This document shows positions 54,780-64,000 of a stretch of 64,000 nucleotides of DNA, one piece after another. The notes beneath the pieces were generated by a model that was not told where the DNA came from, searched no databases, and saw only the letters and a program-made list of their open reading frames with translations. Origin of the DNA: Auricularia sp. M13. Taxonomy: Eukaryota > Basidiomycota > Agaricomycetes > Auriculariales > Auriculariaceae. Each line of letters begins with the position of its first letter. Position 1 is the first letter of the stretch. The stretch is from NCBI GenBank assembly GCA_037042915.1, contig CM073197.1, positions 2,790,001 through 2,854,000 on the forward strand, in the 5' to 3' direction. The translations under genes and the position numbers were made by a program.

Positions 54780-55429
54780 GTCCCTGACCTACTTTGAAGT
54801 GTTTTCCCCTTGTCCTTCAATAGGGGAGCAAACGCAACATCGCGAAACGCGGAAACACAGCCACACAGAGAAGCAGGAAATGGCCAATAAGAGCGCACTC
54901 CTGGCCCTCTCAGAGTCCTCAAACTTGTTGACTAGCTGCAACAAGTCTTTGAGCTTTGAGAGCACCAAGAGCGAATGCATCCTCATTGGCTGAAGGGGCT
55001 TCTTCGGGGCCTATGTTCTCCCCGGTGTGCTGATAAAGCGTGTACGACTGAGTGCGCTGCGCGCAGCCTGAAAAAAAGTACTTACTGGGGTTAGTGTCGT
55101 GCAAAATAAGCCGCTAAGCGCACGCGCCTTCCCATCGTCACAATCTATAGATTCGAAGAGCGGAAGTGGAATAGATCGACTAGTAGAACTCTTGCACTGG
55201 CAGGAGCCAGGACAGAGTCCGGACGACACGGCAGATCATTGAACACGGAGTCAAACCAGTTAAGACGCAGTCCCCAGAGTGCCGGTGCGCATATACAATC
55301 CTTTAACGGAGACCCGGCCCCCTTGCACATCCGATCCCTTAGCCAAAAGATCCTCCATAGCAACAACCCTCAGCCGGATGTCAAACATTCCATGCAGTCC
55401 CGAGACGACGGCGGGGATATGCCAAGTAC

Positions 55430-55607
55430 GAGAACGAACAGGGAGGCTCGAGAGTCATTCCTGAGATGCGTCGCCTGAACTAACGATTAGCTCATCCTGC
55501 GAAAGTCAGAAAACAATGAGACTTACGCAGCGAGTCCTCAGAACACTTTTGGCGCGTAAAATAAGGCGCGCAACGCCGGCAAAGCGGAGGGTAGAGGACG
55601 ACGGCAT
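55430..55607 (-). pseudogene. Truncated Q-family copy, Q3
   Basis: Carries exon 1 (MPSSSTLRFAGVARLILRAK), the intron and the first codons of exon 2 (ATHLRNDSRASLFV), then breaks at the edge of block B. Compared with Q1 and Q2 about 240 bp between P4 and Q3, including the TATA box, have been deleted. It is a remnant of a third P-Q unit whose P4 member remains. Confidence 0.8.
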
Positions 55608-55760
55608 GTTATGGATGAAGAGGAGAGTGGCTAAGCTGCGGGTTTGCGAAGCAGATTGGAGCCGTAGTATTAGTCCTCAGCGACTCTCGCATCGGACGCG
55701 TTTCGTTTCAAATCCAATCCCTCTTAAAGTCGTCCCGGCATTGAATAAGCTCTGACGCAA

Positions 55761-57431
55761 TCATGTGGGAACATGAATTCGAAAGCATGTAATCACAAAT
55801 GCGGCCATATTTACGTGGAGAAGGGCTTGCGCCAAAGCAAAGCCCAGAAGAACGCTCGCGATCTCGCTGCGATTGATTCTTGTCCGAACCATCTCGATAT
55901 CCAGAGGAATACTAGGAGAGGTCAGCCGCAAGACGCGCTGCTCTGGAAGCACGGAGCACGCACAGTGTTTCATCCTGAGAGCAAGGTGCCTTGGACTGTA
56001 GTACGATATCGAGCGGCTAGAAGGCTCATCGGGAATGGGAGCTCCCAGCGGCGTATTGCTCGTGCATGCAGAATCCTGCTTAGAGCTGTGGTCCCCGCTC
56101 AGTGCATCGGTCGCGGTCGAGCCACCGGAAGAAATAGGCGATTCGAGCGACGACTGCGACATCAATGACTCCGGTGTGAGAGGAATGTTGTCCCGCACAT
56201 CCGCCTCTTCGAAAGAGCGTTGTTCGTGTGGTTCGGCAGTAAGGGTGGCCAGCGCGGGCTGCTGAATGCTCTCCGAAGCCATTTCTGAAAAAGCACACGT
56301 ATGAGACGTAGCTTCCGTGAAGAATCAAGACTGCGCACCGCGTTCAATGCGATGCTCTATTGCATCCTCGGGCCCGATGAAATCGTCATCAAGGATACTA
56401 GCACTTGGATTGAGTCAGAAAACCGACAGGACAGCAACATAAATTCTCTACTAACTCATTATCTTCATTAGGCGGAGGCGCGTCCGCTCCTGCGGTACCC
56501 TCGAGCCACGCAGTGGTCTGAGGCTTCTTGGACAGGAGAGCTGCGATCGTGCGCTGTGCCCATTCGTCTTCGATCCTACGGATGTCAATAACAAATTCAA
56601 GGGAACTGATTCAAGGAAGACGTACTCGTAAAGACGCTGCAGGCCCTTTGTGAAGTCGTCCGGTCGACAGAGCTGATCAGCAGCGCTGATTTCGACCCAC
56701 AATTGCACGTATACTTTCACAGTCGGTGTACCGTCCGAAAAGAGCCCGGGAAAGTTCTCTCGTAAATCATCACCTTCTTTCGCCGGCGCATCAGGTTCTT
56801 GCTCGACCACTGGCGCAACCGGAAGCGCTGGAGGATTCAGAATAACGGGCGCTGGTGGGGAAGCAGCGAGCGCGGCTGCATTTTCACGCTCGCCGTTTTC
56901 TCTCGAGTCGCGTCCTGCTCTTCTCCGGATCTCGCGCAAGAGAGGCCCAGAAAATGATGGACCGGGCGTCCGGTGCTGGTAAATGCGAGAAACTCGCGCT
57001 ATGAAGTTATTCAGAGTGTGGATATAGCAGTCATCCCACGGCAGCGGATAGGATGGTTGAACCGCAGCACGACCCGTCTCCGGATGCGGCGGGGCAGGAG
57101 CAATTGGCGTCGCAGCCCACGAAGTCGGTGGCTCGGGCAGACCACGACCGGCCAATCTGAACTTGAGGCTGAGCTGCAGGCCGCCCGCTTTATCAGAGGC
57201 GACCATTTCGCCCGGCTTACAGCATTAGATATTGAGCATGCAGAAGATGCCGCAAGAGCTCACGTAGTATACCAAAGCCAGACAGCGCAGTGGCTCCATC
57301 TCGGCCGCCTGCCGTGTAGCTTCCTCGTCACATAGGTCGGCAACGGACTCGACGGGATCCAAGGCTATAATAACGAAAGTGCCCATTTCGACTGGCTGGT
57401 CCCACAAGGATGGATAGTCTATCACCAGCAT
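55761..57431 (-). CDS. P-family protein, copy P4, full length
   Basis: Five exons, start MLVIDYPSLWDQPVEMG at 57431, stop at 55761. Same motifs as P2 and P3: EATRQAAEMEPLRC, GEMVASDKAGGLQLSLKF, SYPLPWDDCYIHT, RVSRIYQHRTPGPSFSGP, FSDGTPTVKVYVQLWVEISAADQLCRPDDF, a fourth exon DASILDDDFIGPEDAIEHRIER and a last exon from EMASESIQQPALATL to the membrane segment IASVLLGFALAQALLHVNMAAFVITCF and RIHVPT. It faces away from gene R; the two start codons are 414 bp apart with the palindromic box between them. Confidence 0.72.
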
Positions 57432-57492
57432 GATCGTTAGAGGCGGAGCAAGATGAGCACGGCGCCGGACTTTGAATCGCGTCGAGCGCGAT

Positions 57493-57505
57493 TCCCATTG
57501 TAACC
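57493..57505 (-). promoter_or_regulatory. Conserved TTACAATGGGA box of P4
   Basis: Box 74 bp before the ATG at 57431. Confidence 0.55.
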
Positions 57506-57690
57506 ACCATGTGCCCACGGCTGATGGCAGTTTCACCCGAACAAGGCAGGAACAACTGCAACAAGGCAACCCACACCGGCGGTGCTATGTGCATCGCGCC
57601 CGGATCCTTCGAACCACCGTCGCGTGTTCCCCGTCTTGTTCTCGGTGTTCCTCCATCACCTTCCGTCTCTGCGTTGTTCAGGGCAGCAGG

Positions 57691-57710
57691 TTACAATGGA
57701 GCCATTGTAA
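57691..57710. promoter_or_regulatory. Palindromic double box between P4 and gene R
   Basis: TTACAATGG and CCATTGTAA in inverted order, 260-279 bp before the ATG of P4 and 135-154 bp before the ATG of gene R, so it may act on both. Confidence 0.6.
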
Positions 57711-57844
57711 CTCGAAGCCTTGGGAGGGATGCTTAAGGAGCGGTTCCGGTTGGTCGCTCTTCCCCATTCCTCTCGACGGCTGGTCCATCCGCATCTTTTC
57801 ACCACTCCCCCATTCTCTTCCTGCACATCTACTTGGCTACTACC

Positions 57845-59325
57845 ATGGCGTCTGCATCTCCTATTCCTCGACGCGGCGAGATCTGGTCCGCTCACGCCAG
57901 TGCTATCTTGCCTATACTTCAGGCAGCAGCTGCCTGCAGTTTGGTTGGCCTCTCAGAAGCGATGCTGTCCGACAAGACTTCGTTGGAGTCCGCCGACCCC
58001 TCTGATCTGCCTCTTCGCCCATGCCTGATTATTGAGGGGGAAGTGCTCTCTCGGACATTTGACGTTGTTGTCTTTACCACTTGCGGCCGCGGCAAGCGAA
58101 AGATCACTCAGATGAGTGCTCACTCGCAATTTTTTGCTGTTTCCGTGGGCGAAACGCGTCCATGGCCTTACCACGATTCGCCCGTCGTGAACGTGCACCC
58201 AGCGTGGCCCAAGTCTTTCGAAACCCCCGCATACGCCATCGCCTACATCGTCACCATTCCACGCACCGCGTTGATCGGCCGATGGTACGAGAACGACGAG
58301 TTGTACACAGGTGCCCGTTTCTTCTGCGATGACGATACCGTCGAAGAATTGGAGGCCCTATGCGATGAGCGTATATCAATATTTAGCTCAATGGGAGCTG
58401 AGGAGAGGGCAAACTGGGACCGCACATACGAGGTGTGCCCATTTTTTTGGTGTTGCGCACACGGTGTTGACGGATATCTCAGGTCTCGAGGCGCGAATGG
58501 CTCTTGGCACGTCAGGCAGAAACCAACCTCAGTACAATAGCGTCAGAGGTTTACGCGCATCGCCACGCCTTCACTGAGCAACCGCACTCCGCGGGCCGAC
58601 CTGCTCAAGATTCTGGCCGTCGGGAGCAGCGTGACGCGCACCCACGACCTCCGCCCGTGACTTCCCGTTCGCATCGTCCCGCACCGTACCCTTCTCCGCC
58701 TTCGCAGATGCCGACTACTGCCACGCAGCATCATAATGGACTTTCCAACCAGCCCCGTCTTCAAGAGCCTACTACTCGAACGAGCCAGGCGTGCCCTCGA
58801 GCGCCCGATCCTCCTCGGGCTGAGGAATTCCCACCTCTCCGCGATCCGTTGAATTGTCACGATACGGCGCTCCATGACAGCAAGGATGCGGATACGCCAG
58901 ACACCACCCCGACCGACTCGCCATCGTCACTCGCAGACTCCTTGTCTACCTCCGGTTCCGAGGCTTCGCCTGGCGCGGGCCCGGCCTGCGAGCTCCGCGA
59001 CGACGAGCCCGGCAGCACAGCTAAAGACCCCCCTAACAATCTGGTGAGAGTGTCGCGTTTCTTCACTATCTTGGACCTTTTATACTGATTTGCGTATCAG
59101 CTCCTGTCGCTCGACGGCGACGACGCCGAGACGGTCGCTGGCATCATCAGCTACAGCCAGATCGTTAAAGGCGTCGGCGTCCCTCGCGCAGATCCAGTCC
59201 CTTTGAACATGGATGTCGCTATGGCAGAGCCGCAACAGGGGAAGAAGGCCAAGAGAAGCTCGCGGGTAAACATATTTTCTGTCAGTTTACGAATGGGAGC
59301 AGGGACTCGAACTACCCTGTTCTGA
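57845..59325 (+). CDS. Unrecognised gene R
   Basis: Three or four exons. Exon 1 begins MASASPIPRRGEIWSAHASA and contains DLPLRPCLIIEGEVL, FDVVVFTTCGRGKRKI, WPYHDSPVVNVHPAWPKS and ARFFCDDDTVEELEALCDE, ending NWDRTYE. A 50 bp intron (58432-58481) leads into VSRREWLLARQAETNLS, then a long Pro/Ser/Thr/His-rich disordered stretch (SRSHRPAPYPSPPSQ, SPSSLADSLSTSGSEAS). A further intron (about 59044-59100) precedes LLSLDGDDAETVAGIISYSQIVKG and a basic KGKKAKRSSR-like end. The N-terminal 190 residues look folded, the rest disordered. I do not recognise the family. It shares an upstream region with P4. Confidence 0.6.
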
Positions 59326-59518
59326 TTTTCTGAACACTCTCACACTGTCTTTACCATAGGCTATATACCCATCGGTCATGTTTTACCGCACTTCCTGTAT
59401 ATGCAAGTAGAATTAAATGGTATTAATACGCGAGGATGTCTGGAAGGACTCAGCTGGTGGAAAAACTCGCCAAGCGCGTTGTTCGCGTCCGGCAACTTCC
59501 GCACCTTCACCGCCGACC

Positions 59519-60026
59519 ATGATTTCGTTAAAAGGCACGCTCCATGTAGGCATCGTGCTTTATACTCTCACTGTACGCTTTGCTTACGCGGTGCTATAGA
59601 TAATAGATAATACCGGCGCCCTGCTCGCGGAGTGCGTGAACGTGCTGAAGCACAAAATCAACCATGGCTGGGGCACAGTCGGCGACGAGATCGTGGTCGT
59701 CATCCAGGAGGCGCGTCCGATCAGCGCGTCGGCGCTGGCGTCGAGCACGGCGGTCAAGGTGCGCCGCGGCGACGTGCGCCGCGCGGTCATTGTGCGCACG
59801 CGGAAGCCCGTGCGCAGGCCCGACGGCCGCTGGGTGCGCTTCGACGACAACGCGGCCGTGCTGCTCAACAACAAGCGCGAAATGCTCGGCACGCGTATAA
59901 GCGGCGTCGTCAGCGCTGACTTGCGGTACAAGGGCTGGAGTAAGATCGTCAGCTTGGCACCAAAAGTACGTCAAATCGAAACTTCTGCTTTTACTTCAAC
60001 TGAACGTTCGGGCATAGGTTATATAG
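59519..60026 (+). CDS. Mitochondrial large-subunit ribosomal protein uL14m
   Basis: Three exons, 59519-59545, 59600-59965 and 60018-60026, give 133 residues. Exon 1 is MISLKGTLH; exon 2 [100 protein letters not shown]; exon 3 adds only VI and the stop, the usual SLAPKVI-type end of the family. The [12 protein letters not shown] and RFDDNAAVL blocks are typical of L14. The insert between the two halves and the short basic start point to the mitochondrial version (yeast MRPL38 type). A 225 bp piece of this gene is copied at 40517-40741. Confidence 0.9.
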
Positions 60027-60325
60027 CTTTCTTCGCTGCCCATGTAATTCAAGGCCTCTCTCTCCACCTCCTCACTCGGCATTCTGATATGTAAACGCGC
60101 TCGAATCCTAGGCCCACCAGTGGTCGGCAACGCGTCGGCCAAGCGCGCAAAACTGCATCTTAAAACAACAACCTTTATCCCTCCAGGGAGTACGCTCTTG
60201 CCTCACATGAACTTCCTGCAGTCAGTTTCGAAACATTAGATCTATATGTGGGAAGAGGCTACCGTGCATGGTCACGTCGTCACTCGCGAAGTCTGCAACT
60301 AGTTAACAAGACTTTACAATTTCTT
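60027..60325. other. Short intergenic region between convergent genes
   Basis: Between the ends of uL14m (plus) and the SurE-type gene (minus); only 3' untranslated sequence expected. Confidence 0.4.
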
Positions 60326-61679
60326 CTACAGCTTCAACTTCAATATCAGCTGCTCCACGTCATGAACGCCCTTTTCTACCGGCGGCAGCGTGTCGTGCGG
60401 CTCAGCGAAAGCAGCTTGAAGAGGCGTGACGCTAACATGCCCGGAATGGACAGCCCACGCGTCCGAGCCAAAAGGCAAATCCTCGAGCTTGGGTCTGACC
60501 AAGCCCTCGAACTGCGGCGCGAACTTGAACAGCAGGGGCTGGGGCGCATCTTCGGGCGTCGCGCCGAGCGTCTCCTGCTCGTTCGCGCTAGCGGCGGGCA
60601 CCTGCGAGGCGAACAGCTGGCCATACCGACTGCGCCACATGCGCGTCCAGCAGATGCGCAGCGGCTCGCCCCCGCCGAGCGCCTCAATCATCGGGATATT
60701 GATGCTGTACAGCTCGGCGGGCGGTATGGCGGATGTGCCCCAGGAGTCCCACAGGTGGCGGATGATGTTGACGCTAAGGGCGTGTGCGGGCGCGTGCAGC
60801 TCGAGCGGTGTGTGCTTCAAGAAGATGCCGTACGAGAGCGCTATGCTGCGCACAGAGCTCAGTGCGCCGGACATCGCAGCGCCAATCGTGCCAGACGACA
60901 GCGCGAAGGCCGCTGCATCGCGAGACTCGTCAGCCATTCAGCGGCACACCAAGAACCAAAGCGCGCACAGGATGTGTTACGGCCGAGATTAGGGCCACTT
61001 ATCTGCAGCGCAAGGCAAGATGGTTCTTCTGAGCTCGATCACGATGAGACGCGTTGCGCGCCGGCCAGCGGGACGTACTACAAGGTCGATTTCGTCCTTG
61101 TACAAATTATGCAGAGCGATGTTGGCACAGGTCGCCGCCGTCTGTGAAGTCTATCAGATGATGTGTTGCATACTGAATGGCCTAACATACGCCATCAAAG
61201 AGGATCCATTCTGCCACCTCGCCGTCTTTAAGCGGACGCGACGAAGGCGATGTTTCGCCGATGCCATCTAGCGCAGACATCAGCAGCGTCTTCAGATGAA
61301 GCCTTTGAACCCGCCTGGTAGTCGAGGATAGTAATATCGGCCCTGTACGTCTTCCTTTATGTGGAATGCCTTGCCTGAAGCATGGTGAATGCCAATATCC
61401 GAGGCAGCAGCAGGAAGCGTACCGATCCATGACTTCTGTGAGGACGGGACCACAACTCGAACATCCCAATCTGTTATCTGAGTCGGGAAACGCGCTGTCC
61501 GAGATGCAACATGAGCAGCGTACCGAGTTCTTTCTGAAGGAACTGCGAGAAGCCAAAGATGAATGGGCTCTCAGGTCCTGGAGGACCATCGTCGTTCTGG
61601 GCATCTGTAAGTGACTGAGCATTGTCGCGCAACCAAATCGTACAGTGAGCAGTACACGAACGCGGCGCGAGGAAGACAT
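60326..61679 (-). CDS. SurE-type nucleotidase/acid phosphatase
   Basis: Metal-dependent phosphatase of the SurE family, acting on nucleotides by family knowledge. Start MSSSRRVRVLLT at 61679; after the first intron NDDGPPGPESPFIFGFSQFLQKEL gives the metal-binding NDDG. Further exons: DWDVRVVVPSSQKSWIGKAFHI, KEDVQGRYYYPRLP, DGIGETSPSSRPLKDGEVAEWILFDG, TAATCANIALHNLYKDEIDLV, ISGPNLGRNTS (the conserved SGPN.G.N), SAFALSSGTIGAAMSGALSSVRSIALSYG, HALSVNIIRHLW and LPFGSDAWAVHSGHVSVTPLQAAF. About eight exons. The intron before DGIGETS uses GC as donor (CAG/GCGGGT, 47 bp); no GT site keeps the frame there. No tubulin-ligase domain is attached, unlike yeast Pby1. Confidence 0.87.
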
Positions 61680-62100
61680 GAGGTGCGGCTTACTCCGGAT
61701 GTCACCATCCTTGCTTTCTTTCCTTCCTGGAGGTCTGGACTGGAAGCCTCAAATCTTAACAATGCCGTCGTCCCAATCACACGCCGAGCTCGCTATTCCT
61801 TGAAAAGAGCCAACATGTTGTTCAGTGCGTGGGGTGGCCTAAATCGCGGCCCGGATGTCGCCAATTTGTCGCCAATACTCAACACCTTGTATCTGGCATA
61901 TCAACAGATATCAGCCAGAAAATCTATGCCTTCAAGCTAATGCATTGCTTGAGCCCAGTCCTCCAGCTGCTCTGAAACCGACATCTGTTTTGCCTGCTGG
62001 GTCGCGGACAATTCTATGAGACTGTGAGCCCGAACACTTCATGCAGATCTCCGAGGAGGTACAGCTCTGTCCTAGGAAATTTCTCGCACAACAGTTTCCC
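61680..62100. other. Intergenic, no gene seen
   Basis: Upstream of the SurE-type gene; no supported feature before the MITE. Confidence 0.4.
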
Positions 62101-62104
62101 ATTA

Positions 62105-62381
62105 GGGCGTTTCACGGTACGTTTTTTGGGCCGTTTTTGATGAGTTTTTGATCTCGTTTTTTGTTTCGTTTTTTGTCCGTTTCCGAAGAACTGGATCAAA
62201 AACGACCTAAAACGAGCGCAGAAACGACTCCTGAGTGGTTTTAGCATGACCATGCTTTTTTTTGCGTCATTTTTCGAGTTTGTTTTGATGGTTTCTCAGT
62301 TGAATCTTTGCTAAAACGAACACAAAAAACGCAATCAAAATGGCCCAAAAACGGCGTCAAAAACGCTACCGTGAAACGCCC
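62105..62381. mobile_element. MITE, 277 bp
   Basis: Terminal inverted repeats GGGCGTTTCACGGTA at both ends, flanked by TA (62103-62104 and 62382-62383). The interior is an A/T-run-rich string of GTTTTTG and CAAAAAC repeats with further partial inversion. No coding capacity. The TA duplication suggests a Tc1/mariner-like source; since the ends are also palindromic through TTA/TAA, a PIF/Harbinger origin cannot be excluded. Confidence 0.75.
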
Positions 62382-62383
62382 TA

Positions 62384-62741
62384 ATGGCCACCTGGCTCCA
62401 GTTTTGGACTGAAATCTCCCTCCCAATGCGTAGTGGTTACCCACCACAGTTTGTTCCTCCACGAATCATTGTCTTCCAAACGCTCTCGAGTTAGCTTCCA
62501 GCCGCAACTTGAAGATCATGTGTTGAAATGTGGTTCAGTGTCTACTTGCGCAACGTGCTCATCGCCCCGTTCTTCTAGGTACTGTAGCTTAGTCAGCGGG
62601 CCTCGGCGGCCGATGACCCCGTCCCTGGCAGAAATTCAACTGTCCGGATCTCTCTGCAGCGGCCAGCGCCAGCCTGGTTCTATACTTTACTTAAGTAGCT
62701 GTGGCGGTCGCGAGCAGCATCGTCTGTTTCACCCCGCCGTC
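62384..62741. other. Upstream region of the MFS gene
   Basis: No coding feature. A CTATACTTTA stretch near 62680-62690 may act as TATA box about 55 bp before the ATG at 62742. Confidence 0.35.
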
Positions 62742-64000
62742 ATGTCCGCGACACGGAATAGCCTCGACGAAGCACACGGCGCTACTGCCACAGCCTCTGC
62801 GGACTTGTCTCATGAACATACGCTCGCGCACCGCGACACCGCCGAGCTCGAGGAGGAGTTTGAGATCAGCGGCATCCCGCAGCCTGATGACTGGGACGCC
62901 GACCCTGACAACCCTCACAACTGGCCCCAGGGCAAAAAATGGGCGATGGCCGGCGTTGTCGCGTTGTACACCCTGGTTGCGTGCGTCTTTCCCACTAGCT
63001 GCGAATCCTGTTCTTACGCGTGCCACTGTAATCTCTTTGCAGACCTCTCGCGTCGAGTATGCTTGCGCCTGGCCTGATCGAAATGGCGCGGCATTTCAAG
63101 ACAACGAATCCCTCCCTCGTGTCGATGATCCTGTGGTAAGCACGCGCAGTTGGAATGTTTGGTTTGCATTGCTTATCATGCCGTGCAAAGCATATTCGTT
63201 CTGGGATTCGCAATAGGTAAGCTGATCTACACTGGTGCACCGACGCACGTAAATCGTCCCCACTTTTAAGGTCCAATGGTCTATGGCCCGCTCTCCGAGA
63301 TGTACGGCCGCACATGGGTGAGTGCCTAATCCACCGTGCCAAGCTCTGAGATACCAGTTATCTCTCGCGACGGCTTGGAACTGCCGCGTTAGTTAATGCG
63401 AATGCTCATTCCTGCATAGGTTCTGCATTTCTCGACGGCGTTTTTCTTGATCTTCAACACCGTGTCGATCTGGGCACCCAACCTGACAGCGATCCTACTC
63501 TTCCGATTCTTGGGTACGCGCTCCACGCTGCAGAGTATTGTTTATGACTTGTCCTCTCGTGCAGCTGGTCTCGGTGGTAGCGCCGCCGTAGCTATTGGTG
63601 GAGGGTGCATCGCAGATCTATTCCGCGAGAACGAGCGTGCGGCGGCCATGGGCCTCTTCTCCTTGGGCCCTTTGCTAGGTATCATCTCTTGCCATCAATC
63701 CTAGGCTCCCATATTTATCGTTGTCCCAGGTCCTGTCGTCGGCCCCGTCGCAGGCGGCTTCATCGTCGATAGCATTGGGTTCAAATGGGTCTTCGTCATC
63801 GTCTCGATTCTCGACGCCGTCAGCCTTCTCATTGGCATCCCCGTCCTGCGCGAGAGTTACGCGCCCGTGATCATTGAGAGGCGCACAAAGCGGCGCGCCA
63901 AGGACGAGGAGGCGCATGGGAAGGTTCCCGAGAAGGTTCCTGTGCCGCCGTCGCTTGGCCACGTCGTCTGGATTAACCTGTCGCGCCCGATCAACCTGCT
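62742..64000 (+). CDS. MFS transporter, drug/proton antiporter (DHA1) type, 3' part outside window
   Basis: Starts MSATRNSLDEAHGATATASAD at 62742, a long hydrophilic N-terminus with PDNPHNWPQGKKWAMAGVVALYTL, the DPxNPxNW pattern of fungal polyamine and multidrug exporters. Spliced exons then give PLASSMLAPGLIEMARHF, SIFVLGFAI, GPMVYGPLSEMYGRTW (the MFS motif A equivalent), VLHFSTAFFLIFNTVSIWAPN, LLFRFL, GLGGSAAVAIGGGCIADLF, ERAAAMGLFSLGPLLG and GPVVGPVAGGFIVDSIGFKWVFVIVSILDAVSLLIGIPVLRESYAP (antiporter motif C, GP..GP..GG). It continues into the cytoplasmic loop (RRTKRRAKDEEAH) and runs off the end. About six short introns. Substrate not predictable. Confidence 0.9.

Larger units (their letters stand above)
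49740..55420 (-). repeat. Inverted segmental duplication, block B
   Basis: Minus-strand copy of the F-box, P, Q module of block A. It has no transposon inside and so keeps the empty target sites for both elements found in block A (54703-54710 and 55045-55047). Its outer edge at about 55420-55437 is fused directly to the broken Q3 gene. Confidence 0.85.

Noticed and set aside
54632-54922. N-terminal extension of F-box copy B, including an in-frame ATG at 54748
   Set aside because: The extension runs through the TATA box and the ATG at 54748 lies at the expected transcription start. Copy A has no ATG at that position and loses the extension at the MULE.
59294-59373. tRNA-like sequence on the minus strand with a TTCGAGTCCC B-box and a TAGCCTATGGTA A-box-like stretch
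   Set aside because: The acceptor stem pairs at only about four of seven positions and three extra bases disturb the T-arm, so it does not fold as a tRNA. It also overlaps the end of gene R.
1-64000. CRISPR arrays, operons and Shine-Dalgarno sites
   Set aside because: The window is eukaryotic; no array of spaced direct repeats is present and genes have introns and TATA boxes.

Overview
The window looks like nuclear DNA of a mushroom-forming basidiomycete (Agaricomycetes). Genes are split by many short introns of about 45-60 bp with GT..AG ends, many have a TATA box 50-100 bp before the start codon, and the content is typical of such fungi: a coiled-coil/F-box protein family, small multi-membrane-span proteins, an SRA-domain protein, an intron-rich oligopeptide transporter, a GPI-anchored GH16 enzyme and a P450. 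All gene models were spliced by hand from the sequence; nothing was searched against a database.

Left part (1-30 kb), mostly ordinary single-copy genes: two related C2HC zinc-finger proteins separated by a MITE (0.7-3.3 kb), an oligopeptide transporter (4.6-8.6 kb), an unresolved possibly decayed region (8.8-10.4 kb), a nitronate monooxygenase (10.8-12.2 kb), MPP10 of the small-subunit processome divergent from a hotdog thioesterase (13.7-17.5 kb), three tandem small membrane proteins (17.7-20.4 kb), an SRA/YDG methyl-cytosine-reader type protein (20.8-23.3 kb), a type I membrane protein (24.3-25.9 kb), an F-box gene remnant (26.3-26.8 kb) and a P450 (27.6-29.7 kb).

Centre (31-57.5 kb), an accessory region built by duplication. 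A module of coiled-coil F-box gene, then an unrecognised gene P, then an unrecognised gene Q, occurs twice in inverted orientation: block A (about 31.0-43.8 kb, plus strand) and block B (about 49.7-55.4 kb, minus strand), separated by a 6 kb spacer with another F-box gene, RPL15 and a GH16 gene. A further P with a truncated Q lies at 55.4-57.4 kb. Block A is larger because it took up a 4.3 kb Mutator-like transposon (itself carrying a Tc1-type foldback element), a 1.0 kb CACTA-like element, and a second P copy whose predecessor ends in a fragment of the mitochondrial L14 gene. Block B still carries both empty insertion sites. All four P copies share a TTACAATGGGA box 74-80 bp before the start codon, and three also have a palindromic double box about 250-280 bp upstream, which suggests a common HMG-box-type regulator.

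Right part (57.8-64 kb): an unrecognised gene R divergent from P4, mitochondrial ribosomal protein uL14m (source of the fragment in block A), a SurE-type phosphatase, a MITE, and the 5' part of an MFS transporter that runs off the window.
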